Below are positions 42,261 through 50,647 of a stretch of DNA of 64,000 nt, one piece after another; the first letter of the stretch is position 1, and every line of letters begins with the position of its first letter. The position numbers and the translations under genes are program-made. The notes under the pieces were generated by a model. That model did not search any database. It was given only the letters and a program-made list of their open reading frames with translations, and had not been told where the DNA came from. The stretch comes from Catellatospora tritici (GTDB taxonomy: Bacteria > Actinomycetota > Actinomycetes > Mycobacteriales > Micromonosporaceae), in NCBI RefSeq assembly GCF_019083965.1, contig NZ_JAHRCY010000023.1, forward strand, positions 53,930 to 117,929. The letters run 5' to 3'.

Positions 42261-42330
42261 GACCCGCGACCCGCGACCCGCGACCCGCGACCCGCGACCC
42301 GCGACCCGCGACCCGCGACCCGCGACCCGC
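42261..42330. repeat. Perfect (GACCCGC)x10 heptanucleotide array
   Basis: Ten identical 7-bp units with no variation, between box C and palindrome 6. It is non-coding. Such a run is slippage-prone and is likely to vary between strains. Confidence 0.9.
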
Positions 42331-42394
42331 GGCGCCTGGCGATCCCACGCCATCCCCCTGGGTCAGCGGGCGCGATCTTGCGCTGCTGATGGGT

Positions 42395-42454
42395 GCAGTT
42401 TCGGGGAAGGCGCTGGTAACGCGGTCAGGATTCGCGCAGGTTCCCCGAAACCGC
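42395..42454. repeat. 60-bp nested palindrome, copy 6
   Basis: The most diverged copy (GAAGGCGC on the left, CGCAGGTTCCCC and AACCGC on the right). It is flanked by inverted boxes C and D and lies 135 bp past the dienelactone-hydrolase stop. Confidence 0.8.
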
Positions 42455-42486
42455 ACTCACGGGGACGCCGTCGGCGTCCGGGCTGG

Positions 42487-42549
42487 GAGTCGATCAGGAA
42501 GTTGTGCCCATGACACGCCGTCGAGCCGTGCCATAAGTTCATGATCAAC
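42487..42549 (-). repeat. Dispersed 'ATGAACTTATGG' box, copy D (reverse)
   Basis: The reverse complement reads GTTGATCATGAACTTATGG, then GGCTCGACGGCGTGTC, very close to copy C. It lies 32 bp from palindrome 6 on the opposite side. Confidence 0.75.
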
Positions 42550-42588
42550 GAGAAGGGTGGGTGGGGTGGGGCGGGCGGGTGGGTGGGG

Positions 42589-43326
42589 TTAGGGGGTGTG
42601 GGTGGTGGTGAAGGTGAGGATGCGGTGCCAGGCGTCGGTGCAGGCGTCGGCCCACTTGTCGTACGAGCGGTCGAAGAACGAGTGCGGGGCGCCGTCGTAG
42701 ACGTGCATCTCGTAGTCCTTGCCCGCGGCGGTGAGCGCGTCGGCGAACTTCTCGAACTCGGCCGCCGGGGTGGCGGCGTCGTCACCGGCGATGAGCAGCA
42801 GCAGCGGTACGTGCATCTGGTCGACGACGTCGTAAACCCGCTCCGGGCGGCCGTAGAAGCCGATCACGCCGGACAGGCCGAGGTCGGACGCGGACAGGCG
42901 CCACGAGCTGCTGCCGCCGTAGCAGAAGCCGACCGTGAACACGGGGCCGTCCGGGTTCGCCGCGCGGACGGCGGCCACCGCGGCCGCGGCGTCGGCCTTG
43001 ACCTGGTCGGGCGTGAGCGAGGGCAGGTGCTCGGCGTACGGGAAGGACTCGTCGCGCTGGGACACTCCGGCGGTACGGCCGAAGTAGTCCATGGCGACGG
43101 TCTCGTACCCGGCCTCGGCGAAGCGCTGGGCGAGCCGGATGTAGAACGGGTGCAGCCCGCGTACGTCGGGCAGGATGATCATGCTCGCGCCGTTGGGGGC
43201 GGCCGGGCTGGCCTGGTACGCGGCGAAGCGGTTGCCGTCGGCGGCGGTCAGTTCCAGCGGGCCGTGCCCGGCGACCGCGCCGGCGTCGGGTGCGCTGGGC
43301 GGCACGCTGTCGTCAGTGTGGCACAT
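42589..43326 (-). CDS. Dienelactone hydrolase family protein
   Basis: 245 residues. The triad is Cys in VGFCYGGSSSW (about residue 122), Asp in IAGDDAATP (about 178) and His in DGAPHSFFD (about 210) in an alpha/beta-hydrolase fold with ASMIILPDVRGLHPFYIRLAQRF. Family members open dienelactones in chlorocatechol breakdown, or act as general esterases. The start MCHTDD at 43326 has GAGAGGA upstream; the longer frame does not. It is not in an aromatic operon here, so the natural substrate is open. Confidence 0.85.
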   Translation of the reverse strand: MCHTDDSVPPSAPDAGAVAGHGPLELTAADGNRFAAYQASPAAPNGASMIILPDVRGLHPFYIRLAQRFAEAGYETVAMDYFGRTAGVSQRDESFPYAEHLPSLTPDQVKADAAAAVAAVRAANPDGPVFTVGFCYGGSSSWRLSASDLGLSGVIGFYGRPERVYDVVDQMHVPLLLLIAGDDAATPAAEFEKFADALTAAGKDYEMHVYDGAPHSFFDRSYDKWADACTDAWHRILTFTTTHTP

Positions 43327-43625
43327 TGCGGGGAATCCTCTCAAAAGGCATGAAGCGGCTGATCAGCATCGGACCGCCGAGGCGGGAGCCTAGCGTGCGA
43401 TACCGGCGTCGTCAGCAGAATCCGGCGATGGTGAAACAGTGTGATGTGCGGGTATAACGCGCTTTGGGGTGTTAGTACTTTTCCTGAGGATGATGCATTC
43501 CGCGAAGTGGCGGATGTTTCGCGGGGTGGCAACCCGGATCCTTGGTAGGGCGAGGGCGTCCGGTCTGACCGAGAAGGCCCTCTGGCGTGCCGCGTGGCGG
43601 TGCGCCCCGGAGGAGGAGACGCACT
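43327..43625. other. Intergenic, no gene seen
   Basis: 299 bp between divergent genes, somewhat AT-richer near 43430-43500. It holds promoter space for both genes. No hairpin or repeat family member was recognised. Confidence 0.4.
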
Positions 43626-43829
43626 TTGTACGTCACATCTGATCTGGCGCTGTGCCTGGTCGACGAGGCGTCAACCGGTCGCGTGGACGACAGCGACAAG
43701 GTCTGGCGTTCCGCGATCCGGGAAGCCATCGCGTGCAACGCGCCGATCGAACATGTCGCGATGCGCGCGAGGACCACGGTCGAGGACGTCATCTCGATCG
43801 TGAGCGATGAGCGCGGAATGCTGCCGTGA
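43626..43829 (+). CDS. Small hypothetical protein with HTH-like C-terminus
   Basis: 67 residues from TTG 43626, chosen because GGAGGAGGAG lies just upstream. Longer frames from GTG 43587 translate that ribosome-binding site. The sequence LYVTSDLALCLVDEASTG is followed by IREAIACNAPIEHVAMRARTTVEDVISIVSDE, which resembles a short helix-turn-helix. No family is recognised. A 14-bp hairpin (43920-43951) follows. Confidence 0.5.
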   Translation: MYVTSDLALCLVDEASTGRVDDSDKVWRSAIREAIACNAPIEHVAMRARTTVEDVISIVSDERGMLP

Positions 43830-43919
43830 CAGCGTGGTCACGGCACCCGGCCCCGGCCGGTTGAGGCGATCGCACAGCGCCGTGCGACCCCATCCCCACC
43901 CCACCCCCCAAGCTTGAAC

Positions 43920-43951
43920 GACAGGGTCCCGACACGCGTCGGGGCCCTGTC
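43920..43951 (+). terminator. 14-bp hairpin upstream of the GT-C-like gene
   Basis: GACAGGGTCCCGAC, loop ACGC, then GTCGGGGCCCTGTC (one G-T pair). It probably terminates the small gene at 43626. Confidence 0.65.
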
Positions 43952-44004
43952 GGCGTCTGGATGCTCGTTACCATATCGGGCAAATGGCGCACCAAGGGGG
44001 AAAC

Positions 44005-45420
44005 GTGAGCGAGACTCTGCTGGCGCGGCGAGCGGGCTCCGCGCGTACCCCCGAGCAGGTGACGCCGTCGCGACCGCCGCGCGCACTGGTCTGGTCGGTC
44101 GGCGTGGGTGGCGTCGCGACCCTGCTGGCCGTGCTGGCCCTGCTGCTGCGGGTGCTGCCCACCGGTTCGCGGCTGGGCGGCTGGACCTACCCGTACGTGC
44201 GCGACGCCGGTGCCTGGGCCGTGGTGTGGCCCGCGGCGGTGGTCATCCCGGCCGTGCTCGGCCTGCTGCTGCTCTCGCGGCGGCTGCCCGCCCGGTTCGA
44301 CGCCGCGACGGTGGCGGGTTGGCTGGTCGCGGCGGTGCCGCTGCAGTCACTGCTGCGCTGGTACGCCCCGTCGCCGCTGGCCGGGATCGTGGTGAGCGAC
44401 CGCGCCAACTCCTTCTACTCTCCGACGCGGCGCTGGAGCGCGGGGGAGTTCATCAGCGGCTACCACGAGATCGTCGAGCGGCTGCCGCCGCACGCGCGCA
44501 CCAACATGCCGGGCAAGACGATGCTGTACTACCTGCTCGACGCGTTGGGCCTGAGCCCGCTGGGCATGGGCGTGGCGGTGCTGGTGCTGTCCAACCTGGC
44601 CGCGCTGCTGCTGTACCTCATCGTGCGGGACCTGACCGGCGACCGTCGGATGGCCCTGTACGCCCTGGCGCTGTGCCTGTTCATGCCGGGGCGCCTGCAC
44701 TTCACGCCGATCCTCAACGCGGTCGCGCCGGTGCCGATCCTGTTCGCGCTGTGGCTGCACGTGCGCTTCCTGCGCACGCGCCACTGGGCGTACGCCCTGG
44801 GCCTGGGCGCCGCCATCTACCTGACCCTCTTCTTCGAACCGTCGCCGCTGATCCTGGGCCTGGTCTTCGCCGCGCTGCTGGTGTTCGCGCTGCGCGGCGG
44901 GTCCGACCGGGTGCGCGCGAACTGGACCGACGCGGCCCGCCAGGTGGTGCTGGCCGTCGCCGGGTTCGCGGTCTGCCTGGTCGCGGTGCGGCTGCTGTTC
45001 GGCTACGACATCGTGTCCGGCTTCGAGTACGTGCTGGCCGACGCGAAGCGGTTCAACAACCGGTGGCGGCCGTACGACATCTGGGTCACCCGCAATCTGT
45101 GGTATTTCGTGCTCTGCGCCGGGTTCGCCAGCTGCGCGCTGCTGCCCGTGGCCGCGTGGGCCTCGGTGCGGCGGGCGCTGACGCACCCGATGGCGCTGCT
45201 GACACTGTCCGGCCTGACCGTGCTGGCGCTGCTGGACCTGCTGGGGATGAACCGGGGCGAGACCGTCCGGCTCTGGATCTTTATCGCGGTATTCCTGCTG
45301 TTGCCCGCGGCCTGGCTGTGTGCGCGTACGGCCCGGCTGTGGCCGGTCGCGGTCGTCCTGTCCGCCATGGTCCTACAGACCGCCGCCGGCACCGCCATGC
45401 TCGGCTTCGTACAGCTCTGA
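44005..45420 (+). CDS. Polytopic GT-C-like membrane glycosyltransferase
   Basis: 471 residues with about eleven hydrophobic helices. A large first outer loop contains IVVSDRANSFYSPTRRWSAG and HARTNMPGKTMLYYLLDALG, the position and style of the PMT/ArnT-type loop, so a polyprenyl-phosphate-sugar-dependent transferase is likely. The GTG at 44005 has GGGGGAAAC upstream and is preferred over ATG 43984. The acceptor and sugar are unknown. It stands alone before a repeat-rich gap. Confidence 0.6.
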   Translation: MSETLLARRAGSARTPEQVTPSRPPRALVWSVGVGGVATLLAVLALLLRVLPTGSRLGGWTYPYVRDAGAWAVVWPAAVVIPAVLGLLLLSRRLPARFDAATVAGWLVAAVPLQSLLRWYAPSPLAGIVVSDRANSFYSPTRRWSAGEFISGYHEIVERLPPHARTNMPGKTMLYYLLDALGLSPLGMGVAVLVLSNLAALLLYLIVRDLTGDRRMALYALALCLFMPGRLHFTPILNAVAPVPILFALWLHVRFLRTRHWAYALGLGAAIYLTLFFEPSPLILGLVFAALLVFALRGGSDRVRANWTDAARQVVLAVAGFAVCLVAVRLLFGYDIVSGFEYVLADAKRFNNRWRPYDIWVTRNLWYFVLCAGFASCALLPVAAWASVRRALTHPMALLTLSGLTVLALLDLLGMNRGETVRLWIFIAVFLLLPAAWLCARTARLWPVAVVLSAMVLQTAAGTAMLGFVQL

Positions 45421-45485
45421 CCTCCTGCCGGGCTGTCGGGCCCGCGTCGGGTGTCGGGCTGTCGTCGGGTGTCGGGCCCGCGTCG
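45421..45485. repeat. Imperfect TCGGGTGTCGGGC-type tandem repeat
   Basis: Several interleaved copies of GTCGGG(C/T)(C/G) directly after the glycosyltransferase stop and abutting palindrome copy 7. Confidence 0.6.
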
Positions 45486-45488
45486 GGT

Positions 45489-45548
45489 GCAGTTTCGGGG
45501 AAACTGCCGGAATCTTGGGCCGGATTCGTGCAGTTTCCCCGAAACTGC
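45489..45548. repeat. 60-bp nested palindrome, copy 7
   Basis: Both arms are perfect 19-mers (GCAGTTTCGGGGAAACTGC and GCAGTTTCCCCGAAACTGC), each self-complementary as well as complementary to the other. The spacer GAATC/GATTC also pairs. This is the best copy and a good consensus. Confidence 0.95.
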
Positions 45549-45550
45549 GC

Positions 45551-45615
45551 GAACCCGCGGGCCCACGAACCCGCGGGCCCACGAACCCGCGGCCCACGAA
45601 CCCACGAACCCACCG
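45551..45615. repeat. 16-bp tandem repeat
   Basis: GAACCCGCGGGCCCAC twice, then shortened copies of 15 and 8 bp, directly after palindrome copy 7. Confidence 0.75.
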
Positions 45616-45654
45616 GCCCATTGGGGTGACCTGGGTTCGGTAATTTGTAACACC

Positions 45655-45757
45655 CGATCACGTTGCAGGGAAGCAAAATTTTTGTCGACTGATGTTGACA
45701 CATCGGAGGGTGGGTCGTAATTTTCTTCACCAATGGCTAGCGGTGAAGGGAATTCTT
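45655..45757 (+). promoter_or_regulatory. AT-rich promoter and candidate RpiR operators
   Basis: GCAAAATTTTTGTC (about 45675-45688) and GTAATTTTCTTCAC (about 45717-45730) stand out in this GC-rich DNA and each is partly palindromic around AATTTT, like known RpiR/MurR-type sites. They lie directly upstream of the regulator start. Confidence 0.5.
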
Positions 45758-46678
45758 GTGCAGGGTGTCATCGGACGAATGCGGATGGAGCTGCCCAACC
45801 TGCCCGACGCGTTGCAGCGGGTGGCCGAGCAGATCCTGGAAGACCCGGCGCTGGCCGCGCAGGCGTCCATCGTGGACCTCGCCGAGCGCTCCGGCACCTC
45901 CACCGCCACGGTGACCCGGTTCTGCCGGGTGCTGGGCTTCCGCGGGTACGCCGCGCTGCGGGTGGCGCTGGCCACCGAGAGCGGGCGCGCGGCCCAGGCC
46001 CGCTGGGAGACCGACATCGACCGCGACATCGAGCCGGGCGACTCGCTCGACCGGGTGCTCGGCGTCATCGCCAGCGCCGACGCCCGCGCCATCCAGGAGA
46101 CCGCCGCCCGGCTGGACATGGCCGCGGTGGCCCGGGTCGCCGAGACGATCGCGCACGCCAACCGGGTCGAGCTGTTCGGCCTGGGCAGCAGCGGCACCGC
46201 CGCCCGCGAGATGGCGTTCCGGCTGGAGCGCATCCGGGTCCCCTGCTGGCACCGCGAGGACTCGCACAAGGCGCTGACCAACGCCGCGCTGCTCGGCCCC
46301 GGCGACGTCGCGATCGTGCTGTCGCACAGCGGCCGCACCCGCGAGGCGATCGAGGTGCTGGCCGAGGCGGGCGAGCAGGGCGCGCTGACCGTCGCGGTCA
46401 CCTCGTTCGACAAGTCGCCGCTGGCCGAGGCGGCCGACGTGGTGCTGACCACGGCCGTACACGAGACGACGTTCCGGCTGGCGGCGCTGTCGGCGCTGCA
46501 CGGGCAGCTGGTCGCCCTGGACCTGATCTATGTGGCGGTCGCGCAGCTCACCTACGAGCGCACCTCCGAGGCGTTCGAGGTCACCGCCCGCGCGGTGCAG
46601 GCGCACCGCCTGCACGACGAGCCGACCTCGCACCGGCGCAGCCGGCGCCAGCAATCATCCGAGCAGGGAGCAGCATGA
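45758..46678 (+). CDS. RpiR/MurR family regulator (HTH + SIS)
   Basis: 306 residues. The N-terminal HTH_6 (about 15-80; ASIVDLAERSGTSTATVTRFCRVLGFRGYAALR) and the SIS sugar-phosphate-binding domain (about 125-260; VELFGLGSSGTAAREMAFRL, IVLSHSGRTREAIEVL) define an RpiR regulator. The GTG at 45758 has GAAGGGA 8 bp upstream. The stop overlaps the following SIS gene (ATGA). It probably senses an amino-sugar phosphate and controls the transport genes downstream. Confidence 0.85.
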   Translation: MQGVIGRMRMELPNLPDALQRVAEQILEDPALAAQASIVDLAERSGTSTATVTRFCRVLGFRGYAALRVALATESGRAAQARWETDIDRDIEPGDSLDRVLGVIASADARAIQETAARLDMAAVARVAETIAHANRVELFGLGSSGTAAREMAFRLERIRVPCWHREDSHKALTNAALLGPGDVAIVLSHSGRTREAIEVLAEAGEQGALTVAVTSFDKSPLAEAADVVLTTAVHETTFRLAALSALHGQLVALDLIYVAVAQLTYERTSEAFEVTARAVQAHRLHDEPTSHRRSRRQQSSEQGAA

Positions 46679-47409
46679 ACGCGCAGACGTACCTGGAGAC
46701 CGTCACCGAGCTGGTGGCCAAGGTGGGCAACGGGCAGGCGGCCGCGGTGCAGCGGGCCGCCGACCTGATCACCGAGAGCCTGGCGGCGGGCGGGGTGGTG
46801 CAGGCCTTCGGCAGCGGCCACTCCGAGGCGGTGGCGATGGAGATCGCCGGGCGCGCGGGGGGCCTGGTGCCGACCAACCGCATCGCGCTGCGCGACATCG
46901 TGCTGTACGGCGGCGAGCCCCGTGAGGTGCTGGAGGACCAACTCCTCGAACGGCGCGTGGAGGTGGCGCATCGCCTCTACGAACTGGCCCCGATCGAGCC
47001 CGCCGACGTGTTCGTGCTGGCCTCGCAGTCGGGCATCAACGGCGTGATCGTCGAGCTGGCGCTACTGATCAAGGAGCGCGGGCACAAGCTGATCGCGGTC
47101 ACCTCACTGGAGCACACGGCGGGCTCGGAGCCCCGGCACCCCTCGGGGCGGCGGCTGGCGGAGATCGCCGACGTGGTGCTCGACAACGGCGCGCCCTACG
47201 GCGACGTGGTGCTGGCCAACCAGACGGGCGCGGTCTCGTCCGTGACCGCGGCGGTGCTGGCGCAGATGGTCGTCGCCGAAGTGGTGGAGCGCCTGGAGCG
47301 GGCGGGGCAGACCCCGCCGATCTACCTGTCGGCCAACATCGCCGGCGGATATGAGCACAACCTGCAATTGGAGGCGCGATACGCCGGGCGCATCCGGCGT
47401 ATCGCCTAA
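46675..47409 (+). CDS. SIS-domain sugar isomerase/etherase-like protein
   Basis: 244 residues. One SIS domain with VVQAFGSGHSEAVAMEIAGRAGGL (about 40-63) and FVLASQSGINGVIVELALLIKERGHKLIAVTS. This UPF0309 type lies beside amino-sugar transporters and probably acts on N-acetylhexosamine phosphates (isomerase, deaminase or etherase). Translation is coupled to the regulator. No signal peptide, so cytosolic. Confidence 0.8.
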   Translation: MNAQTYLETVTELVAKVGNGQAAAVQRAADLITESLAAGGVVQAFGSGHSEAVAMEIAGRAGGLVPTNRIALRDIVLYGGEPREVLEDQLLERRVEVAHRLYELAPIEPADVFVLASQSGINGVIVELALLIKERGHKLIAVTSLEHTAGSEPRHPSGRRLAEIADVVLDNGAPYGDVVLANQTGAVSSVTAAVLAQMVVAEVVERLERAGQTPPIYLSANIAGGYEHNLQLEARYAGRIRRIA

Positions 47410-47437
47410 ACCACCCCTGTGTACGAAGGGCGATACC

Positions 47438-48826
47438 GTGAACCCTACAAGACGAGGCCTGCTGGTCGGGACGGCTGCCGCAGCCGCGACGACGGCTTTG
47501 GGTGGCTGCGCCACCTCAGGCAGTGATGCCGACAGCGCCGGTAAGGGCGCCGTCAGCGCCGAGAACCCGCTGGGCGTGCCGGCGGACGCGAACCTGGAAG
47601 TCGTGATCTTCAAGGGCGGCTACGGTGACGCGTACGCCGTCGACGCGGGCAGCAAGTACAAGCAGAAGTTCCCCAAGGTGACCGTGGACCACAAGGGCAT
47701 CCAGGGCGTGGGCGAGGTGCTGCAGCCGCGGTTCGTCGCCGACAACCCGCCGGACGTGGTCGACAACAGCGGTGCCGGTCGGTTGGACCTGGCCACCCTG
47801 GTCGCCGCGGGCAAGCTCAAGGACCTGACCGAGCTGCTGGACGCCCCGAGCCTGGACGACCCGAGCAAGAAGGTCCGCGAAACCCTCATGCCGGGCGTGA
47901 TCGAGGACGGCAGCTTCGACGGCAAGCCGCTGGTGCTCAACTACTCCTCGGTCGTCTGGGGCATCTGGTACTCCAAGTCGCTGTTCGCCAAGCACGGCTG
48001 GACGTTCCCGAAGACCTGGGACGAGATGCTGACGCTCAACGACGAGATCAAGAAGGCCGGGCTGCACGCCTGGACCTGGCAGGGCAAGTATCCGGAGTAC
48101 CTGAACGACCCGCTGGTGTCGCTGGCGGCCAAGGCGGGCGGGTTCGAGCTGGTCAAGGCGATCGACAACCTGGAGCCCGGCGCCTGGAAGAGCCCGGCGA
48201 TGACCGCGGCCGCCGAGGCGATCTACCAGCTGGCGGTACGCGGGCACATCATGCCGGGCTCGGAGGGCCTGTCCCACACCGAGGCGCAGAACGCCTGGTG
48301 CAAGGGCCAGGTCGCGTTCATCCCGTGCGGGTCCTGGCTGGAGGGCGAGCAGCAGGCCGTCACCCCGGCCGGGTTCGACATGGTGATGGCCCCGGTGCCG
48401 TCGCTGACCAGCTCCGACAAGCTCGGCGACGGCGCGGTCATGGCGACCAGCTCCGAGTCGTTCCTGGTGCCCGCCAAGGCCAAGAACGCCCAGGGCGGCC
48501 TGGAGTTCCTGCGCATCCTGTTCTCCAAGCAGGTCGCGCGGGGCTTCGCCGAGAGCGCCAAGTCGCTGCCGGTGGTCGCCGGGGCGACCGACGGGCTGAC
48601 CCTGTCCAGCGGTCTGGGCTCGGTCGCGCAGGCGGTCGCCGGTGCGGGTGCGAACGTGTTCAGCTACAAGTTCCGCACCTGGTACGCACCGCTGTCCAAG
48701 GCGGTCGACGACGCGACCGGCGAGCTGGCCACCAAGCGGATCAACCCCGCGCAGTGGGCCGAGCGGGTGCAGAAGGCCGCCGACGCGGTCGCCGCCGACA
48801 GCTCCATCGCCAAGCACAAGCGGTGA
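47438..48826 (+). CDS. ngcE: NgcE-like N-acetylglucosamine/chitobiose ABC transporter binding lipoprotein
   Basis: 462 residues. A twin-Arg-like start (NPTRRGLLVGTAAAAATTALGGCA) combines export signal and lipobox. The family-1 solute-binding fold follows (EVVIFKGGYGDAYAVDAGSKYKQKFP, NPPDVVDNSGAGRLDL, KHGWTFPKTWDEML, QVAFIPCGSWLEGEQ). It matches the actinobacterial NgcE group that imports GlcNAc and chitobiose. GTG at 47438 with GAAGGG upstream. The two permease genes overlap or abut its 3' end. No ATPase gene is present, as usual, since MsiK-type ATPases are shared. Confidence 0.85.
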   Translation: MNPTRRGLLVGTAAAAATTALGGCATSGSDADSAGKGAVSAENPLGVPADANLEVVIFKGGYGDAYAVDAGSKYKQKFPKVTVDHKGIQGVGEVLQPRFVADNPPDVVDNSGAGRLDLATLVAAGKLKDLTELLDAPSLDDPSKKVRETLMPGVIEDGSFDGKPLVLNYSSVVWGIWYSKSLFAKHGWTFPKTWDEMLTLNDEIKKAGLHAWTWQGKYPEYLNDPLVSLAAKAGGFELVKAIDNLEPGAWKSPAMTAAAEAIYQLAVRGHIMPGSEGLSHTEAQNAWCKGQVAFIPCGSWLEGEQQAVTPAGFDMVMAPVPSLTSSDKLGDGAVMATSSESFLVPAKAKNAQGGLEFLRILFSKQVARGFAESAKSLPVVAGATDGLTLSSGLGSVAQAVAGAGANVFSYKFRTWYAPLSKAVDDATGELATKRINPAQWAERVQKAADAVAADSSIAKHKR

Positions 48827-48831
48827 GCGGC

Positions 48832-49707
48832 ATGCGGCACGGCAAGTACCGGTTCCTGCTCGGGGCGCTGACGCTGCCCCTGGCGCTGTACGGCCTGCTC
48901 GTGCTGTGGCCGTACCTGCAGGCCTTCTACCTCGCCTTCACCGACTGGACCGGTGTCACCAGCGAGGTGAACCTGAACGGGATCGACAACTTCACCCGCA
49001 TGTGGAGCGACCCGCTGTTCCTGGCGGCGCTGCGGCACAACGGGTTGATGCTGCTTGTCGTGCCGCTCGCCGTCATCGTGGTGGCGCTGGGCCTGGCCGC
49101 CGGGACCCGGGGCACCCGGGTCTACCGGGTGGTCTACTTCTTCCCCCAGCTGCTGTCGGTGGCGATCATCGCGGTGCTGTGGCAGTTCGTGTACACCCCC
49201 AACAGTGGGCTGCTCAACGGCCTGCTGTCAGGGCTGGGCCTGGACTCCTGGCGCCGCTCCTGGCTGGCCGAACCGGACCTCGCGCTGTGGTGCGTGATCG
49301 CGGTGCTGGTCTGGTCGGCGATCGGCTTCTACGTGGTGCTGTTCGCCGCGGCGATGGAGTCGGTTCCGGCCGACATCATGGAGGCCGCCTCGATCGACGG
49401 GGCGGGGGAGTTCACCGCGTTCCGGTCGATCACGCTGCCGCTGATCTGGGACAGCGTCCAGGTCGCCTGGATCTACCTGGGCATCCTGGCGCTGGACGGG
49501 TTCGCGCTGGTGCAGATCATGACCGTCGGGCCGGGCGGGCCGGACAACAGCACCGAGGTGATGGGGCTGACCCTCTACCGGTCGGCGTTCACGTACGGCA
49601 AGTTCGGCTACGCCTCGGCGATGGGGGTGGCGATCTTCTTCCTGTCGCTGACCCTGGCCGTACTGATGCTGAAGTTCACCAGGCGGGAGCGGGTGGAGCT
49701 GGCATGA
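48832..49707 (+). CDS. ngcF: NgcF-like sugar ABC transporter permease
   Basis: 291 residues, six helices. MRHGKYRFLLGALTLPLALYGLLVLWPYLQAFYLAFTDWTG is typical of the first permease of this system. The EAA-like loop EAASIDGAGEFTAFRSITLPLI (about residue 183) contacts the ATPase. An upstream GTG at 48823 overlapping the NgcE stop is an alternative start. Forms the channel with the next gene's product. Confidence 0.85.
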   Translation: MRHGKYRFLLGALTLPLALYGLLVLWPYLQAFYLAFTDWTGVTSEVNLNGIDNFTRMWSDPLFLAALRHNGLMLLVVPLAVIVVALGLAAGTRGTRVYRVVYFFPQLLSVAIIAVLWQFVYTPNSGLLNGLLSGLGLDSWRRSWLAEPDLALWCVIAVLVWSAIGFYVVLFAAAMESVPADIMEAASIDGAGEFTAFRSITLPLIWDSVQVAWIYLGILALDGFALVQIMTVGPGGPDNSTEVMGLTLYRSAFTYGKFGYASAMGVAIFFLSLTLAVLMLKFTRRERVELA

Positions 49708-50516
49708 GGACCATCCGGCACACCGTACTGACGCTGTGGGCGCTGGTGTTCACGGTGCCGCTGCTGTGGGCGTTCATGTCGTCGGTGAAGACCGACGGCG
49801 AGATCTTCGACAGCCCGTGGCAGCCGCCGTCCACGCCGCACTTCGAGAACTGGTCGCGGGCCTGGGAGCAGGCCTCGATCGGGCGCTACCTGGGCAACAC
49901 GGTCATCGTGGTCGGCGGCTCGCTGGCGCTGACCATGCTGCTGGGCGCGCTGGTGGCGTACTGCCTGGCCCGGTACGAGTTCCCGGGCAACCGCACCATC
50001 TACTACACGCTGGTCGCGGGGATGCTGTTCCCGGTGTTCCTCGCCCTGGTGCCGCTGTTCTTCGTGGTCAAGCAGTTGGGCATGCTCGGCACGTACCACG
50101 GGCTGATCCTGGTCTACACCGCGTACGCGCTGCCGTTCACCGTGTTCTTCCTGCACGGCTTCTTCCGCGCCCTGCCGGGCGCGGTCGCCGAGGCCGCGTT
50201 CATCGACGGCGCCTCGCACGCCGGGGTGTTCTTCCGGGTCATGCTCCCGATGGCCCGGCCCGGCATGGTCAGCGTCGGCATCTTCAACTTCCTCGGGCTG
50301 TGGAACCAGTACCTGCTGCCCAAGGTGCTCAACACCGATCCGGACGACTACGTCATCACCCAGGGCCTGGCCGCGCTCGCGCAGAGCCGCGGGTACGGCA
50401 GCGACTGGAGCGGCCTGTTCGCCGGGCTGGTCATCGCGATCCTGCCGGTGCTGATCGCGTACGTCTTCTTCCAACGGCAGATCCGGGCCGGCCTGACCGC
50501 GGGGGCGGTCAGGTAA
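49704..50516 (+). CDS. ngcG: NgcG-like sugar ABC transporter permease
   Basis: 270 residues, six helices, EAA loop EAAFIDGASHAGVFFRVMLPMARPG (about residue 171). The start overlaps the NgcF stop (ATGA). Second half of the transmembrane channel. A strong terminator 20 bp after the stop ends the operon. Confidence 0.85.
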   Translation: MRTIRHTVLTLWALVFTVPLLWAFMSSVKTDGEIFDSPWQPPSTPHFENWSRAWEQASIGRYLGNTVIVVGGSLALTMLLGALVAYCLARYEFPGNRTIYYTLVAGMLFPVFLALVPLFFVVKQLGMLGTYHGLILVYTAYALPFTVFFLHGFFRALPGAVAEAAFIDGASHAGVFFRVMLPMARPGMVSVGIFNFLGLWNQYLLPKVLNTDPDDYVITQGLAALAQSRGYGSDWSGLFAGLVIAILPVLIAYVFFQRQIRAGLTAGAVR

Positions 50517-50536
50517 CCACCACCGGCCCGTTATGC

Positions 50537-50597
50537 GGGCACGGTTCGGCAGACGCCGCGGCGGGCGTGCCCCGCCGTTGTCGGACCGTGCCCTTTT
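50537..50597 (+). terminator. Rho-independent terminator of the ngc operon
   Basis: GGGCACGGTTCGGCA pairs with TGTCGGACCGTGCCC across an inner hairpin, followed by TTTT. Confidence 0.75.
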
Positions 50598-50647
50598 GCT
50601 CCAACAGCTCAGGCAGCACGTCAGCGCAGTTCAGAAAGGAGAGCACC

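Noticed and set aside
42261..42330. CRISPR array
   Set aside because: The repeats are contiguous 7-mers with no spacers and no cas genes nearby; the other arrays at 1090 and 53177 are also contiguous.
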